DNA from: an uncultured Alkalilimnicola sp.
GTDB taxonomy: Bacteria > Pseudomonadota > Gammaproteobacteria > Nitrococcales > AK92
Assembly: GCA_937951875.1 (NCBI GenBank)
Contig: CALGAN010000088.1
Location: 1-64,000, forward strand
Reading direction: 5' to 3'
DNA: 64,000 nt
Positions 47,508 through 58,441 of the stretch are shown here, piece by piece. The number at the start of each line of letters is the position of its first letter. Within the stretch, counting starts at the first letter, position 1. A program made the position numbers and the translations under genes. The notes under the pieces were generated by a model that had not been told where the DNA came from, did no database searches, and was given only the letters and a program-made list of their open reading frames with translations.

Positions 47508-48140
47508 TTACTTCTGCTTCCAGGCGCCGCTCGCGTCCTGATACCACCAGCCGCGGGCGGCCTTGTCGATCCAGCGCTTGGCGAAGGTGGCGCGGATGTC
47601 GGCCTCCCACTCCGGGTGCTTGTTGGCGACGGCGATTTCCTTGTAGAGGGCGTTGCGGTCGGCGTTCTCGTCGGCCACCAGCTTGCGCAGCTGGTTGCGC
47701 TGCTGCAGCGGCACGGCGTTGGCGTCGCGGACCGCCAGCAGGCCGTCGTTGGTGAGGCCGATGGCGCCGGCGTCGTACATCGGTTTGAGCTCGGCGTGGC
47801 GCCGCTCCATCGACTGGGTGAGCGAGCGGATGGCCGGCGAGGAGATGTTCAGGTCGGCCTGGCTGGCCGTCGCCGCCGGAACCACCAGCTCCAGCGTGCG
47901 CATGGCCACGCTCACCGCCGCCGCCGGCAGCTCCAGCCGGGAGGTGGGCCGGTCGGCATCCAGGGGCGCGCGCTCCTGCCGTTCGTCCGCCGGCTGCTTG
48001 GCCGACTCGCCCCAGACGTCGTTGATGATGCGGTCGGCGGCGCGCTCGGCGGCCACGGCCGGGAAGTAGACGTTGATGGTCACACAAGCGGTGGCCACCA
48101 GACTGGCGAGAGCGATGGGAGCGAGGCGAAGCGTGTTCAC
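47508..48140 (-). CDS. ydbL: YdbL-like DUF1318 protein with lipobox
   Basis: The 210-residue protein has an N-terminal signal ending LVATAC (Cys 19), so it is predicted to be a lipoprotein, followed by VTINVYFPAVAAERAADRIIND. The C-terminal part (YDAGAIGLTNDGLLAVRDANAVPLQQRNQL, about 124-153; AKRWIDKAARGWWYQDASGAW) is the DUF1318 core. In E. coli YdbL is a soluble periplasmic partner of YdbH and the lipoprotein YnbE in phospholipid transport. Here the protein itself carries the lipid anchor and no separate ynbE is present. It lies 83 bases downstream of ydbH. Confidence 0.87.
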   Translation of the reverse strand: MNTLRLAPIALASLVATACVTINVYFPAVAAERAADRIINDVWGESAKQPADERQERAPLDADRPTSRLELPAAAVSVAMRTLELVVPAATASQADLNISSPAIRSLTQSMERRHAELKPMYDAGAIGLTNDGLLAVRDANAVPLQQRNQLRKLVADENADRNALYKEIAVANKHPEWEADIRATFAKRWIDKAARGWWYQDASGAWKQK

Positions 48141-48223
48141 GGGAACTCCTTGGCTGCCTGGTCGAGGCTTTACGTTATGAATGCGCAGATGAACTTACGC
48201 TGAACGTACACCATCACGGCGAT

Positions 48224-50296
48224 TTATTTAATGGTCGGCGCGTCGGCGGCGGTGACGCTGCGCAGCTGCTCCAGCAGCGTCGGCCAGCTGACGTCGCGCT
48301 GGAAGCCGATGACGTCGATCCGCGGCAGCCAGCTGCCCTTGACCAGGTAGTAGCCGCGGCCGTCCGCCGCCGGGCCCAGCCCGCCCATCAGGCAGACCTC
48401 TTCGCTCAGCCGGCAGCTGATGCCGATGCGCTCGTAGGAGAAGTCCTCGAAAAAGCGCAGGAATCCCCGGGAGAGAATGGCGCCGGCGCCGCCGCCACCG
48501 ATGTTGGAGATGTTCTGGATGGCGCGCTGGCTGATACGGTGGCGCGAGCGGTCGTCGAGCGGGGTGTAGAAGCGGGCGTCGAACGCCGCCGGCACCCAGT
48601 TCAGCAGCCGCAGCCGCTCCACTTCGCCCGACAGCCGGCCTTCGATGCGGCCGAAGGCGAAGGTGTCGGTGAGCAGCCGCAGGTCCAGGTCGCGCAGATA
48701 GATGTCGGCCGACAGCCGCGGCACTTGGCCGAACGGATCGTTGAGCTCCAGATGGTCCACCAGGATGCGGCCGTCGAACGCCTCCACGATCAGCTGGCCG
48801 CCCACGGTCAGCCGGCCGTCCTCGTAGGCCAGGGACGGCAGCCGCCCGGCCAGGCGGCCGGAGAACACCGGCCAGCCCAGCGCTTCGGTAAGGCGGCGCA
48901 TGTCGATGGGCCGCAGCTCGGCGTCGAACGCCGCTCGCATCGCCGGCGTGCCGGCCTCGCGCAGCCGCAGGGTGTTGATGACCAGAGCGCCGTCGAGAAT
49001 CGGCACTTCCGTGGCCGCCAGCAGCTCGACGTTGCGGCCGTAGACGCGCAGCGGCAGGTTGGCGGGGCCGAGCGGCGCGCCGCGCAGGTGGCCGCCGCCC
49101 CAGCTCAGCCGGCTGGGCGGCGCATCGTGGTCCGACACGGCTTCGGCCTGCCAGCGCAGGCTGGCGTTGAGCTCCTCGATGGCGAAACGCCCGCGGTCGT
49201 CCTCCAGGCCGGCGCCCGCCAGCTCCAGGCGTAGCCGCTGCAGGCCGGCATCGGTCAGGCTCAGCTCGGCGCCGAGCCAGCCGCGGGCGCGTAAGCTGTC
49301 GAGCGGCGTGCCGATCAGGAACGGTTGCAGGTAGACGGCGTAGGCCGCCGCCAGGTCCGCCCGCGTCACGCTCAGCTCCAGCCCGGTCAGCCCACGGTCC
49401 GGGCGGTAGCGCAGCGCGCCGTCCGCGGCGATGACGCTGGGCTGATCGACGGCGAAGCGCTCCAGGCGCAGTTCGCCTTGGCGCCACGATCCGCTCGCAT
49501 GGGCCTGTAGCGGGTGGTCGCCGACGTCCAGGAACACCGGTTCGACGTAGAGCTGCCCGCCGGGTAGATCGAGCGCGGCGTCGAACACCACCCCGTCGCC
49601 ATCGCCGCTGAACGAGCCGCGCAGGGTCAGCGCTAGATCCTCGCTGGCGAGACGGCCGTCCGGTTCGGCCAGGTTGAGGCGGCTCAGCCGGCCGTCGAAC
49701 GCGCCGCGGTAGCGGTCTTGCGCGCCGCTCAGGCGCAGCCGCACCGTCAGACGCCCCTCTAGGGCGTAGTCGGCTGGCAGCCGATCGCGCAGTGGCGCCA
49801 GCCGCGCGAGCTCCAGGGACCGGCCCCGCAGCCGCGCCGCCCAGTCCTGCGGCCGCCAGTGGCCTTGCGCGTCGATCCGGCCGCCGGCCAGCGGCAAGCC
49901 GCGCAACGCGAACGTCACCCGGCCGCTGGCCTGGTCGAAGGCGAAATCGCCCTCGAACGGCTCGGGATCGAGCCAGTCGTGCTGCAGCTGCAAGCGCCCG
50001 CCGCGACAGGCCAGCTCCGGCCCGTCCAGCAGCAGGCGAGCGCAATGGGCCTGCAGCGCTTCGATGCGGCCGATGGGAGGCGGCAGCTCCAGGCGGTCGA
50101 TGCGCAGCTCGGCCGCGCCGCTACCGGTCAGCGCCAGCGCCACTTCGATGCCGCTGGCGCGCCAGTCGGCACCGTGCGCGTCTGCCAGCCGCAGCGTGAC
50201 CCGCTCGATGGCGCCGACCGGCGCGGCCAGACCGAGCGGCAGCGCGAACGCAGCCAGCCACGCGAGCGCGGGGCGGCAGCGCCGCAGCGGCCTCAA
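48224..50296 (-). CDS. ydbH: YdbH-like AsmA-family phospholipid transport protein
   Basis: The 690-residue protein begins with a hydrophobic signal or anchor (LAWLAAFALPLGLAAPVGA) and continues as a beta-rich AsmA-like chain. The C-terminal part LLNWVPAAFDARFYTPLDD, QNISNIGGGGAGAILSRGFL and SCRLSEEVCLMGGLG is diagnostic for the YdbH (formerly dicarboxylate transport) domain. It is one of the three redundant bridge proteins (with TamB and YhdP) moving phospholipids across the periplasm. The start is TTG at 50296, with GGAG ten bases upstream; the nearby ATG is out of frame. It is slightly shorter than E. coli YdbH. Confidence 0.85.
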   Translation of the reverse strand: MRPLRRCRPALAWLAAFALPLGLAAPVGAIERVTLRLADAHGADWRASGIEVALALTGSGAAELRIDRLELPPPIGRIEALQAHCARLLLDGPELACRGGRLQLQHDWLDPEPFEGDFAFDQASGRVTFALRGLPLAGGRIDAQGHWRPQDWAARLRGRSLELARLAPLRDRLPADYALEGRLTVRLRLSGAQDRYRGAFDGRLSRLNLAEPDGRLASEDLALTLRGSFSGDGDGVVFDAALDLPGGQLYVEPVFLDVGDHPLQAHASGSWRQGELRLERFAVDQPSVIAADGALRYRPDRGLTGLELSVTRADLAAAYAVYLQPFLIGTPLDSLRARGWLGAELSLTDAGLQRLRLELAGAGLEDDRGRFAIEELNASLRWQAEAVSDHDAPPSRLSWGGGHLRGAPLGPANLPLRVYGRNVELLAATEVPILDGALVINTLRLREAGTPAMRAAFDAELRPIDMRRLTEALGWPVFSGRLAGRLPSLAYEDGRLTVGGQLIVEAFDGRILVDHLELNDPFGQVPRLSADIYLRDLDLRLLTDTFAFGRIEGRLSGEVERLRLLNWVPAAFDARFYTPLDDRSRHRISQRAIQNISNIGGGGAGAILSRGFLRFFEDFSYERIGISCRLSEEVCLMGGLGPAADGRGYYLVKGSWLPRIDVIGFQRDVSWPTLLEQLRSVTAADAPTIK

Positions 50297-50649
50297 CCAT
50301 GCATGTCTCCGCAGAATCGCTCGATCTCCCGCCGAACCTTCGACCGTATGCCGCCCAAGCCCGCCTGCCGCGGGGCGGCTGCCACAACTTTGCGCCGGCT
50401 CCGCGGCGATTTTCCAGAGGATCGGCGCGCGCTCCGGCGGTCGCGCGCGGCGATCCGTCCTTGAGCACCGGCGAGCGGGTGCGTATGTTTGGCGTGCCGC
50501 GGGCTATTACCGGCCAGAGCGCAAGGCCGGCTGGCAGAATGATCCGCATCAGGCCATTCGGCGCCGAAGCGCCATCGCGGCGCCCCGCGCGAGCGGCCGC
50601 CCGATCGTTCCGGTCCGCTGTTGCCGGGCCGCTAACTTACGGATTCGCA
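50297..50649. other. Divergent gene-free region between ydbH and recQ
   Basis: These 353 bases hold the promoters of two divergent genes. A frame in phase with recQ is open throughout but shows no conserved sequence before the SQDSTLPPS segment. I see no RNA gene, repeat or clear operator. Confidence 0.45.
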
Positions 50650-52494
<1,845 letters not shown>

Positions 52495-52500
52495 GCGCCG

Positions 52501-53148
52501 TCAGCGCACCACCATCAGGAACTCCCTCCCCTGGTATTCCAGCACCAGGCCGTTCGGCGTGATGCGCCGCAGATACATGCCGTTGGGCAGCTGCGCGCCC
52601 TCGGCGAAGCGGCGCATGTCGATCAGCACGAAGCGCGCGCTCGGCTGCTCGGCGTAGACGTGGACGTTGACGTTGAGCGCCGGCAGCTGCCGACGGAACG
52701 ATTCCGGCAGCTCGGCGAGCGCGGGCGGGTCGTCGGTGGTCGGCGCGGGGGCGTTGGCGGCGGGCGCCGGGACCGCAGGTTCGCTCGGCGGCGGGTTGGC
52801 GCGCTCGGCCGCCGGCGGCGTTCCGGGGCGTCCACTCGGCGCCGGCGCGGCGCTCATGATCGGCACCGGCGTCTGCCGTTCGCTGCCGGCCAATTGCGCT
52901 AGCGCCGGTTGCGGTGTCGGCGGCGTCGGGGCGGCGGGCGGGGGCGCGTCTGGCGCCGGCTGCGGTTGCCGCGGCCAGAACTGCCAGGCCAGCACCGCCA
53001 GGTTGATCGCCACCACGATCGCCGCCAGCGCGGTCGGCCAGCGGCGGCGCGCCGGCGGGGGCTGCGCGACGATGTTCTCCACCGTGGCGGCTTCGGCGCG
53101 GCGGCGTTCCTGTTCGGAGCGCTTCAGGGCGTCGAGTATGTACGACAC
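52501..53148 (-). CDS. gspB: General secretion pathway protein B (GspB/ExeB)
   Basis: The 215-residue inner-membrane protein has the hallmark N-terminus MSYILDALKRSEQERRR, one transmembrane helix (about 36-57), a long Pro/Ala linker and a C-terminal GspB domain (PNGMYLRRITPNGLVLEYQG). With GspA it helps assemble the type II secretin through the peptidoglycan. It begins one base after the gspA stop. Confidence 0.93.
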   Translation of the reverse strand: MSYILDALKRSEQERRRAEAATVENIVAQPPPARRRWPTALAAIVVAINLAVLAWQFWPRQPQPAPDAPPPAAPTPPTPQPALAQLAGSERQTPVPIMSAAPAPSGRPGTPPAAERANPPPSEPAVPAPAANAPAPTTDDPPALAELPESFRRQLPALNVNVHVYAEQPSARFVLIDMRRFAEGAQLPNGMYLRRITPNGLVLEYQGREFLMVVR

Positions 53149-53149
53149 G

Positions 53150-54712
53150 TTACTTCCTGCCGAGTGTGGGCGCGCCGGGATCGGGCGCGGCCAGGAACAG
53201 GTTGAACAGCGTCATCTCGCCGACGATGCCGTCCACCGTCAAGCCCTGACGCTGCTGGAATTCGCGCACGCGCCGTTCCAGGGCGCGGTCGAAAGCCGCC
53301 GGCACGGTGGTCGAGGCCGGCTTCCCCTCGGCCCGGTCCAGCTTGGCCACCAGCCAGCGCAGCGCCGCCGGCTGGCTGTCGGGGCCGAGGGTGGCGCCGA
53401 TGCCGCTGGGCGGCCGCCACAGGGTGACCGAATCGTGCGTCCAGCGGCGGATGAGTTCCGGAATCGGCACCCGAACCCGCTCGCCGTTCAGCACGACCAC
53501 CGCTTCGCCGCCGCCGGCCTCGGCCAGCAGCACCGGGTGGCGGCGCCCGACGTCGTCGCGCAGCTCGATCACCGCCGGCAGGTTGCGGCGCTGCAGCGCT
53601 TCCCAGTCGCCGTGCTCGAAGTAGCAGCGCAGCTTGGCTTCGATCGCCTGTTCGCACGGCGATTTGATGGTGCCGGCCTGGTAACGCTCGCCCCACAGCT
53701 GGAACAGCGGCCCGAAGGCCGCCTCCGGATCGGTGCCGTGCGCGGCCAGCCGCTCGGCGAAGGTCGGCTCGGCCGGTGCCGTTTGTTCTATCGCGGCCTT
53801 GGAGTCGGAGGGCGCCGGCCACTGCCAGACCGCGATGGCGGCCGCCAGCGGCACGGCGGCGACGAGCGCGGCGCGGCGGGCGTACTTCGGCCAGCGGTTG
53901 CCGTAGCGCCCGGCCACTTCGCTGGCGGCGCGCAGCGCCACGGGCAGCGTCACCCGGCTGCGGCCGGTGGCATAGGCGCCGAGCAGGGCGCGGTCGCAGA
54001 TCACGTTGATCAGGCGCGGAATGCCGCCCGCGCGGTAATGGATGACGCGGATCGCCGCCTCGCTGAACAGCGGCCGGCCGGCGCCGGCGACCTGGCAGCG
54101 GTGCTGTATGTACCGGCGGGTCTCGGCCAGCGACAGCGGCGAGAGGTGGTAGCGGGCGGTGACGCGCTGGGCGACCTGGCGCAGCTCGGGGCGGGCCAGC
54201 AGCTCGCGCAGCTCGGGCTGTCCCACCAGGATGATCTGCAGCAGCTTCTCCTTGGTGGTCTCCAGATTGGTCAGCAGCCGCACCTGCTCCAGCACCTGCG
54301 GGCTGAGATTCTGCGCCTCGTCCACCAGCACCACGGTGTGCCTGCCGGCGGCGTAGGCGTCCAGCAGGTAGCGCATGAGGTCGTCCATCAGCGTCTGCGT
54401 GCTGTGGCCGCGCTTGGAGACGTCGATCTTGAGCTCGGCGCAGATGGCGGCGAGGAACTCCCGCGAGGTGACGTTGGGGTTGATGATCAGCGCCACGTCG
54501 ACGTCCGCCGGCAGTTGCTCCAGCAGGGCGCGGGTGATGGTGGTCTTGCCGGTGCCGACCTCGCCGGTGAGCTGCACGAAGCCGCCGCGCTCGGTGATGC
54601 CGAACAGCAGGTGCGCCAGCGCTTCGCGGTGGCGCTCGCTGAGGTAGAGATAGTGCGGGTCGGGCGCGATCGAGAATGGGCGCTCCGTCAGCCCGAAGTA
54701 GGCTTCGTACAT
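53150..54712 (-). CDS. gspA: General secretion pathway ATPase GspA/ExeA
   Basis: The 520-residue protein begins MYEAYFGLTERPFSIAPDP, has an AAA ATPase with Walker A GEVGTGKTT (50-58) and Walker B VVLVDEAQ (about 125-132), sensor QIILVGQPEL, one transmembrane helix (about 283-301), and a C-terminal peptidoglycan-binding domain (RVREFQQRQGLTVDGIVGEMT). It binds peptidoglycan and energises secretin placement. The other type II secretion genes are not in this window. It is divergent from a chemoreceptor gene. Confidence 0.94.
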   Translation of the reverse strand: MYEAYFGLTERPFSIAPDPHYLYLSERHREALAHLLFGITERGGFVQLTGEVGTGKTTITRALLEQLPADVDVALIINPNVTSREFLAAICAELKIDVSKRGHSTQTLMDDLMRYLLDAYAAGRHTVVLVDEAQNLSPQVLEQVRLLTNLETTKEKLLQIILVGQPELRELLARPELRQVAQRVTARYHLSPLSLAETRRYIQHRCQVAGAGRPLFSEAAIRVIHYRAGGIPRLINVICDRALLGAYATGRSRVTLPVALRAASEVAGRYGNRWPKYARRAALVAAVPLAAAIAVWQWPAPSDSKAAIEQTAPAEPTFAERLAAHGTDPEAAFGPLFQLWGERYQAGTIKSPCEQAIEAKLRCYFEHGDWEALQRRNLPAVIELRDDVGRRHPVLLAEAGGGEAVVVLNGERVRVPIPELIRRWTHDSVTLWRPPSGIGATLGPDSQPAALRWLVAKLDRAEGKPASTTVPAAFDRALERRVREFQQRQGLTVDGIVGEMTLFNLFLAAPDPGAPTLGRK

Positions 54713-54938
54713 GCCTGCAAGTCCGATTGCGTATTGTCGTTGTGGCGGTCGCGCGCGCCGGCGCGTATCGATCTTCAGCCTAGCGCGCCGGAGACGTTCG
54801 CGAAAGCTGTAGCGAAATCAAGGACGAAATGGCCTGCGACGTATATCGTTAGCTCCAGGTGGCTCGATCGCCCCTAAACTTTCCCCGGTCGTGGCCGTTA
54901 AAGCGATCAGGCAGAGGTTCCAGCTGGTGAAATCAGAC

Positions 54939-56570
54939 ATGTTAGACCTCGTTCGTCGCAGCATTCGCAACAAGCTCCTCGTCATCACCGGTGTCGGCAC
55001 GACCTTCGTGTTGCTGGCCAGCCTGTTCGGCCTTTGGCAGACCTGGCGCAGCACCGAGACTTACGAGTCGCTGCTCGGTGCCGAGGTTCGGCATGCCATC
55101 GCCATTCTGGAACTGAAAGAGCAGTTCATGGCGCAGAACCTGGCGTGGAAGAACCTGCTGCTGCGCGGCGCCGATGCGCACGAGCGAAACCAGCACTGGC
55201 GCCGGTTCTCGGAGCTCAACGAAGCGGTGGCGCGCGACGCCGAACGGTTGCAGGCCGAGATCCAGCGCGAGCAGGCGCGCGCGCAGGTGCAGAGCTTTCT
55301 GGAACAGCACCGCGCCATGGCGGGCGAGTACGCTCGGGCGCTGAGGCTGTACGAATCGTCCGGCTTCGACGCGGCGCTGGCCGATCAGAAGGTGGCCGGT
55401 CTGGCCGAGCGCGCCGGGGTGGAGCTGGAGACGGCGGCCAAGAATCTGCTGGACGATACCGCCGCCGAGAGCGTGCTGGTGCGCAACCACGCCTACCGTG
55501 GCATCGTCATCAGCCTGGGCGGCGTCGGCGTGGCGGTGGTGGTGGCGTTCCTGGTGTTCGTCACTCTGGTCCACCGTGGCATCCTCCGGCCGGCGCGGCA
55601 GCTGGTGCAGGATCTGGGCAACCTCGCGCGCGGCGACTTCAGCCAGCCGGTCCGGCGGCTCACCGACGACGAGCTGGGCCAGGTCGCGGAGGCGGCGCAG
55701 GAAATTCAGGCGCAGCTAGGCCGGACGCTGCGGCAGGTGTCGGATGCGGTGGCGCAGGTGGCGTCGGCGGCCGAGGAGCTGGCGGAGATCTCCGAGGAAA
55801 CCACGCGCGGCGTCAACGAGCAACGCTCCGAGATCGATCAGATCGCCACCGCGATGAACGAGATGACCGCCACGGTCAACGAGGTCGCGCGCAACGCCGC
55901 CGAGGCGGCGCGGGCCGCCGAGCAGGCCGACTCGACCTCGCGCAACGGCCAGCAGGTGGTGACCGAGACGGTTGGCATGATCCGCGCCCTGGCCGAGGAG
56001 GTGGAGCAGGCCGCCGGCGCCATCCAGAAGCTGGAAGCCGACAGCGCCGCGATCGGCACGGTGTTGGACGTCATTCGCGGCGTGGCCGAGCAGACCAACC
56101 TGCTGGCGCTCAACGCCGCCATCGAGGCCGCGCGCGCCGGCGAGCAAGGCCGCGGCTTCGCGGTGGTGGCCGACGAGGTTCGTACCCTGGCGCTGCGCAC
56201 GCAGCAGTCGACCCAGGAGATCCAGGCCATGATCGAACGCATCCAGGCCGGCACCGAGGAGACGGTGCGGGTCATGGATACCGGCCGCAACCGCGCCCGC
56301 GGCGCGGTGGAGCAGGCGCAGATCGCCGGCGCGGCGCTGGACGAGATCACCCGCGCGGTCGGCACCATCCGCGACATGAACGCCCAGATCGCCAGCGCCG
56401 CCGAGGAGCAGAACGCGGTGACCGAGGAGATGAACCGCAACATCATGAATATCAGCGGCGTGTCGGAGCGTTCCGCCGAGGGGGCCGGTCAGACCACCCG
56501 TGCCAGCGAGGAGCTGGCGCGTCTGGCGGCCGATCTGCAGAACATGGTCCGCCAGTTCCGGCTGCGCTGA
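54939..56570 (+). CDS. Methyl-accepting chemotaxis protein
   Basis: The protein of about 543 residues has a first transmembrane helix (about 13-33), a helical periplasmic ligand domain of about 150 residues, a second helix (about 188-211), HAMP (LARGDFSQPVRRL), and a coiled signalling domain with the conserved tip LLALNAAIEAARAGEQ and GFAVVADEVRTLA. The ligand is unknown; the helical bundle lacks a named sensor motif. The start at 54939 (MLDLVRRS) has GGTGA eight bases upstream; GTG at 54927 is an alternative. No che genes are adjacent. Confidence 0.93.
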   Translation: MLDLVRRSIRNKLLVITGVGTTFVLLASLFGLWQTWRSTETYESLLGAEVRHAIAILELKEQFMAQNLAWKNLLLRGADAHERNQHWRRFSELNEAVARDAERLQAEIQREQARAQVQSFLEQHRAMAGEYARALRLYESSGFDAALADQKVAGLAERAGVELETAAKNLLDDTAAESVLVRNHAYRGIVISLGGVGVAVVVAFLVFVTLVHRGILRPARQLVQDLGNLARGDFSQPVRRLTDDELGQVAEAAQEIQAQLGRTLRQVSDAVAQVASAAEELAEISEETTRGVNEQRSEIDQIATAMNEMTATVNEVARNAAEAARAAEQADSTSRNGQQVVTETVGMIRALAEEVEQAAGAIQKLEADSAAIGTVLDVIRGVAEQTNLLALNAAIEAARAGEQGRGFAVVADEVRTLALRTQQSTQEIQAMIERIQAGTEETVRVMDTGRNRARGAVEQAQIAGAALDEITRAVGTIRDMNAQIASAAEEQNAVTEEMNRNIMNISGVSERSAEGAGQTTRASEELARLAADLQNMVRQFRLR

Positions 56571-56582
56571 CGGCGCGGCCGA

Positions 56583-57494
56583 TCAGCCGCCAGACCGGCC
56601 CAGGCGGCTGGCCAGGTATAGGCCGACCAGGATCAGCGCGCCGCCGAGGGCATGGAAGCCGCGCAGCGCCTCGTCGAGGAAGACGTGGGCGAGCAGCGCG
56701 GTGAACACCGGCATCAGGTAGATGAAGATGGCAGAACGGTTCGGGCCGGCCGTGGCCACGCCGAAGTTCCACAGCAGGTAGGCCAGCAGCGACGGGAAAA
56801 TCCCGACGTACGCCAGGGCCGGCAGCAGCGCCGGTCGCCACCAGCCGCCGCTGCCGGTGGCCAGCTCCCAGAGATAGAACGGCAGGATCACCAGCAGGCC
56901 GCCGACGACGAGCAGGGTCATCAGCCCCAGCGGATGCAGCGCCAGCGGTCGGCGCCGCAACAGAACCGTGTACAGCCCCCAGATGGTGACCGCCAATACC
57001 ATCAGCAGGTCGCCGGCACGGAAATCCAAGGCCGCCAGCGCCCGCCAGTCGCCGCCGCTGACGATGACCAGCACGCCGCCGAGCGCGATGGCCACGCCCA
57101 GCGATTGCGCCGCGCTGATCGCCTCGCCTAGCAGCAGCCAGGCCAGCGCGGCGATCACCACCGGAATGGTGGCGCTGACCAGGCTGATGTTGATGGCGGT
57201 GGTGCTGTGCGCGGCCAGGTAGAGCAGGGTGTTGTAGCCGCCGACGCTGAGCGCGGCGAGCAGCAGCAGCCAGCCCCAGTTGGCGCGCACCACCGCCGCC
57301 TTGCCGCGCAGGTGGCGCAGTCCGAACGGCAGCAGCAGGGTCAGGGCGATCACCCAGCGCCAGAAAGACAAAGCGAAGGCCGGGATCTGATCGGCGACGG
57401 CGCGCGCCACCACCGCGTTGCCGGCCCAGAACAGGGTGGTGAGGATCAGGCCGGCATAGGCCAGCGCCAGGTCATGGGAGCCCTTGGGAGTCAT
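56583..57494 (-). CDS. EamA/DMT family transporter
   Basis: The 303-residue protein has ten predicted helices in two EamA repeats; ILTTLFWAGNAVVARAVAD (first helix) and LLAYLLWNFGVATAGPNRSAIF (ninth region) are typical of the drug/metabolite transporter RhaT/YdcZ-like group. The substrate is unknown. The start at 57494 follows AAGG. It is convergent with the chemoreceptor 12 bases away. Confidence 0.9.
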   Translation of the reverse strand: MTPKGSHDLALAYAGLILTTLFWAGNAVVARAVADQIPAFALSFWRWVIALTLLLPFGLRHLRGKAAVVRANWGWLLLLAALSVGGYNTLLYLAAHSTTAINISLVSATIPVVIAALAWLLLGEAISAAQSLGVAIALGGVLVIVSGGDWRALAALDFRAGDLLMVLAVTIWGLYTVLLRRRPLALHPLGLMTLLVVGGLLVILPFYLWELATGSGGWWRPALLPALAYVGIFPSLLAYLLWNFGVATAGPNRSAIFIYLMPVFTALLAHVFLDEALRGFHALGGALILVGLYLASRLGRSGG

Positions 57495-57603
57495 GATTGT
57501 TACCTTGGCGGGGCGCGTCCCGACGGACGGAGCGGAGGATGCGTAGTGACGATGGCCGCACTTTATAACGTAGCGGCCGCGGCCTTGTCAGCGGCGCGGG
57601 GGC

Positions 57604-57627
57604 GTCCGCGGCCGGGGGGCCGCGGAC
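57604..57627 (-). terminator. Hairpin after the BON-domain gene
   Basis: GTCCGCGGCC (57604-57613) and GGCCGCGGAC (57618-57627), a perfect 10-bp stem with a four-base loop, seven bases after the stop of the minus-strand gene. There is no U tract. Confidence 0.55.
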
Positions 57628-57633
57628 CGGAGC

Positions 57634-58344
57634 TCAGCGGGTAGGGCGGATGTGCAGCCGGTTGTGCACGGCGTGCACGCCGGGTACGTACCAGCAGTCG
57701 TAGACGGCCATGCGGGCGTTGACCTCGTTGCGCACGGCGCCCTCCAGGGTGACTTCGCCGTTGCGGGTGGTGACCTTGATTTCCTGCGCGTCCAGGGACG
57801 GATCCTTGTCGAACACCAGGCCGATGGCATCGGTGATCTCGGCGTCGGCGTCCTGCTCCGGTGGCTGCACCCGGATGCGGTTCTCGACGTCGCCGGTGCC
57901 TGGCACCCACCAGGCCAGCACCTCCGCCATGCGCCGATGCGACAGGCTCCAGGCCTGACCGTGCAGGATCACCCGGTGTCCCTCGATCTCCACCGCCAGC
58001 CAGTTGTCGGCGTCGGGTGGCGGCTGCCGCCCGTCGTAGGCGTTGATGACGAATTCCCGAAACACAGGTTCGCTGTACAGCGCGTCGAGCACCGCCTTGA
58101 GCAGCTCTCGATCGGCGCGCGGATGTTGCACCCGAAGCAGCAGCCGGTCCTCCACCGGCACGCCGGGCACGGCGCTGCGGGCGACCTGCAGGGCGCGGCG
58201 CTTGACGGCGACGTTCTCGACCTCGCCTTCCAGGCGGAGCGTGCCGCCTTCGCAGCGGATCTTGATCCGGTCGCGGTGGGGGTTGATATCGGGATCGCGC
58301 TCCAGCGCCGCACGCACGGCCTTCGTTTCCGCGGATTGCTCCAT
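57634..58344 (-). CDS. Multi-BON domain protein without signal peptide
   Basis: The 236-residue protein appears to have three BON modules: about 5-72 (DRIKIRCEGGTLRLEGEVEN), about 85-160 (VEIEGHRVILHGQAWSL) and about 168-234 (IKVTTRNGEVTLEGAVRNEV). BON domains bind phospholipid or support envelope contacts and usually occur in periplasmic or outer-membrane proteins, but no signal peptide or lipobox is present, so it may be cytoplasmic. The start at 58344 follows AGGAGG. The upstream gene on the same strand is 97 bases away. Confidence 0.85.
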   Translation of the reverse strand: MEQSAETKAVRAALERDPDINPHRDRIKIRCEGGTLRLEGEVENVAVKRRALQVARSAVPGVPVEDRLLLRVQHPRADRELLKAVLDALYSEPVFREFVINAYDGRQPPPDADNWLAVEIEGHRVILHGQAWSLSHRRMAEVLAWWVPGTGDVENRIRVQPPEQDADAEITDAIGLVFDKDPSLDAQEIKVTTRNGEVTLEGAVRNEVNARMAVYDCWYVPGVHAVHNRLHIRPTR

Positions 58345-58441
58345 GCCGCTTACCTCCTGACACCCTTGGCTGGGCGGCTGTCTGACGAGAGATGGGGCGG
58401 CCCGCGGGTGGCTGCAACCGCCGCCGGCGCCGACACGGGCG

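Noticed and set aside
52501..54712. A full type II secretion locus
   Set aside because: Only gspA and gspB are present; no gspC-O gene lies in the window.
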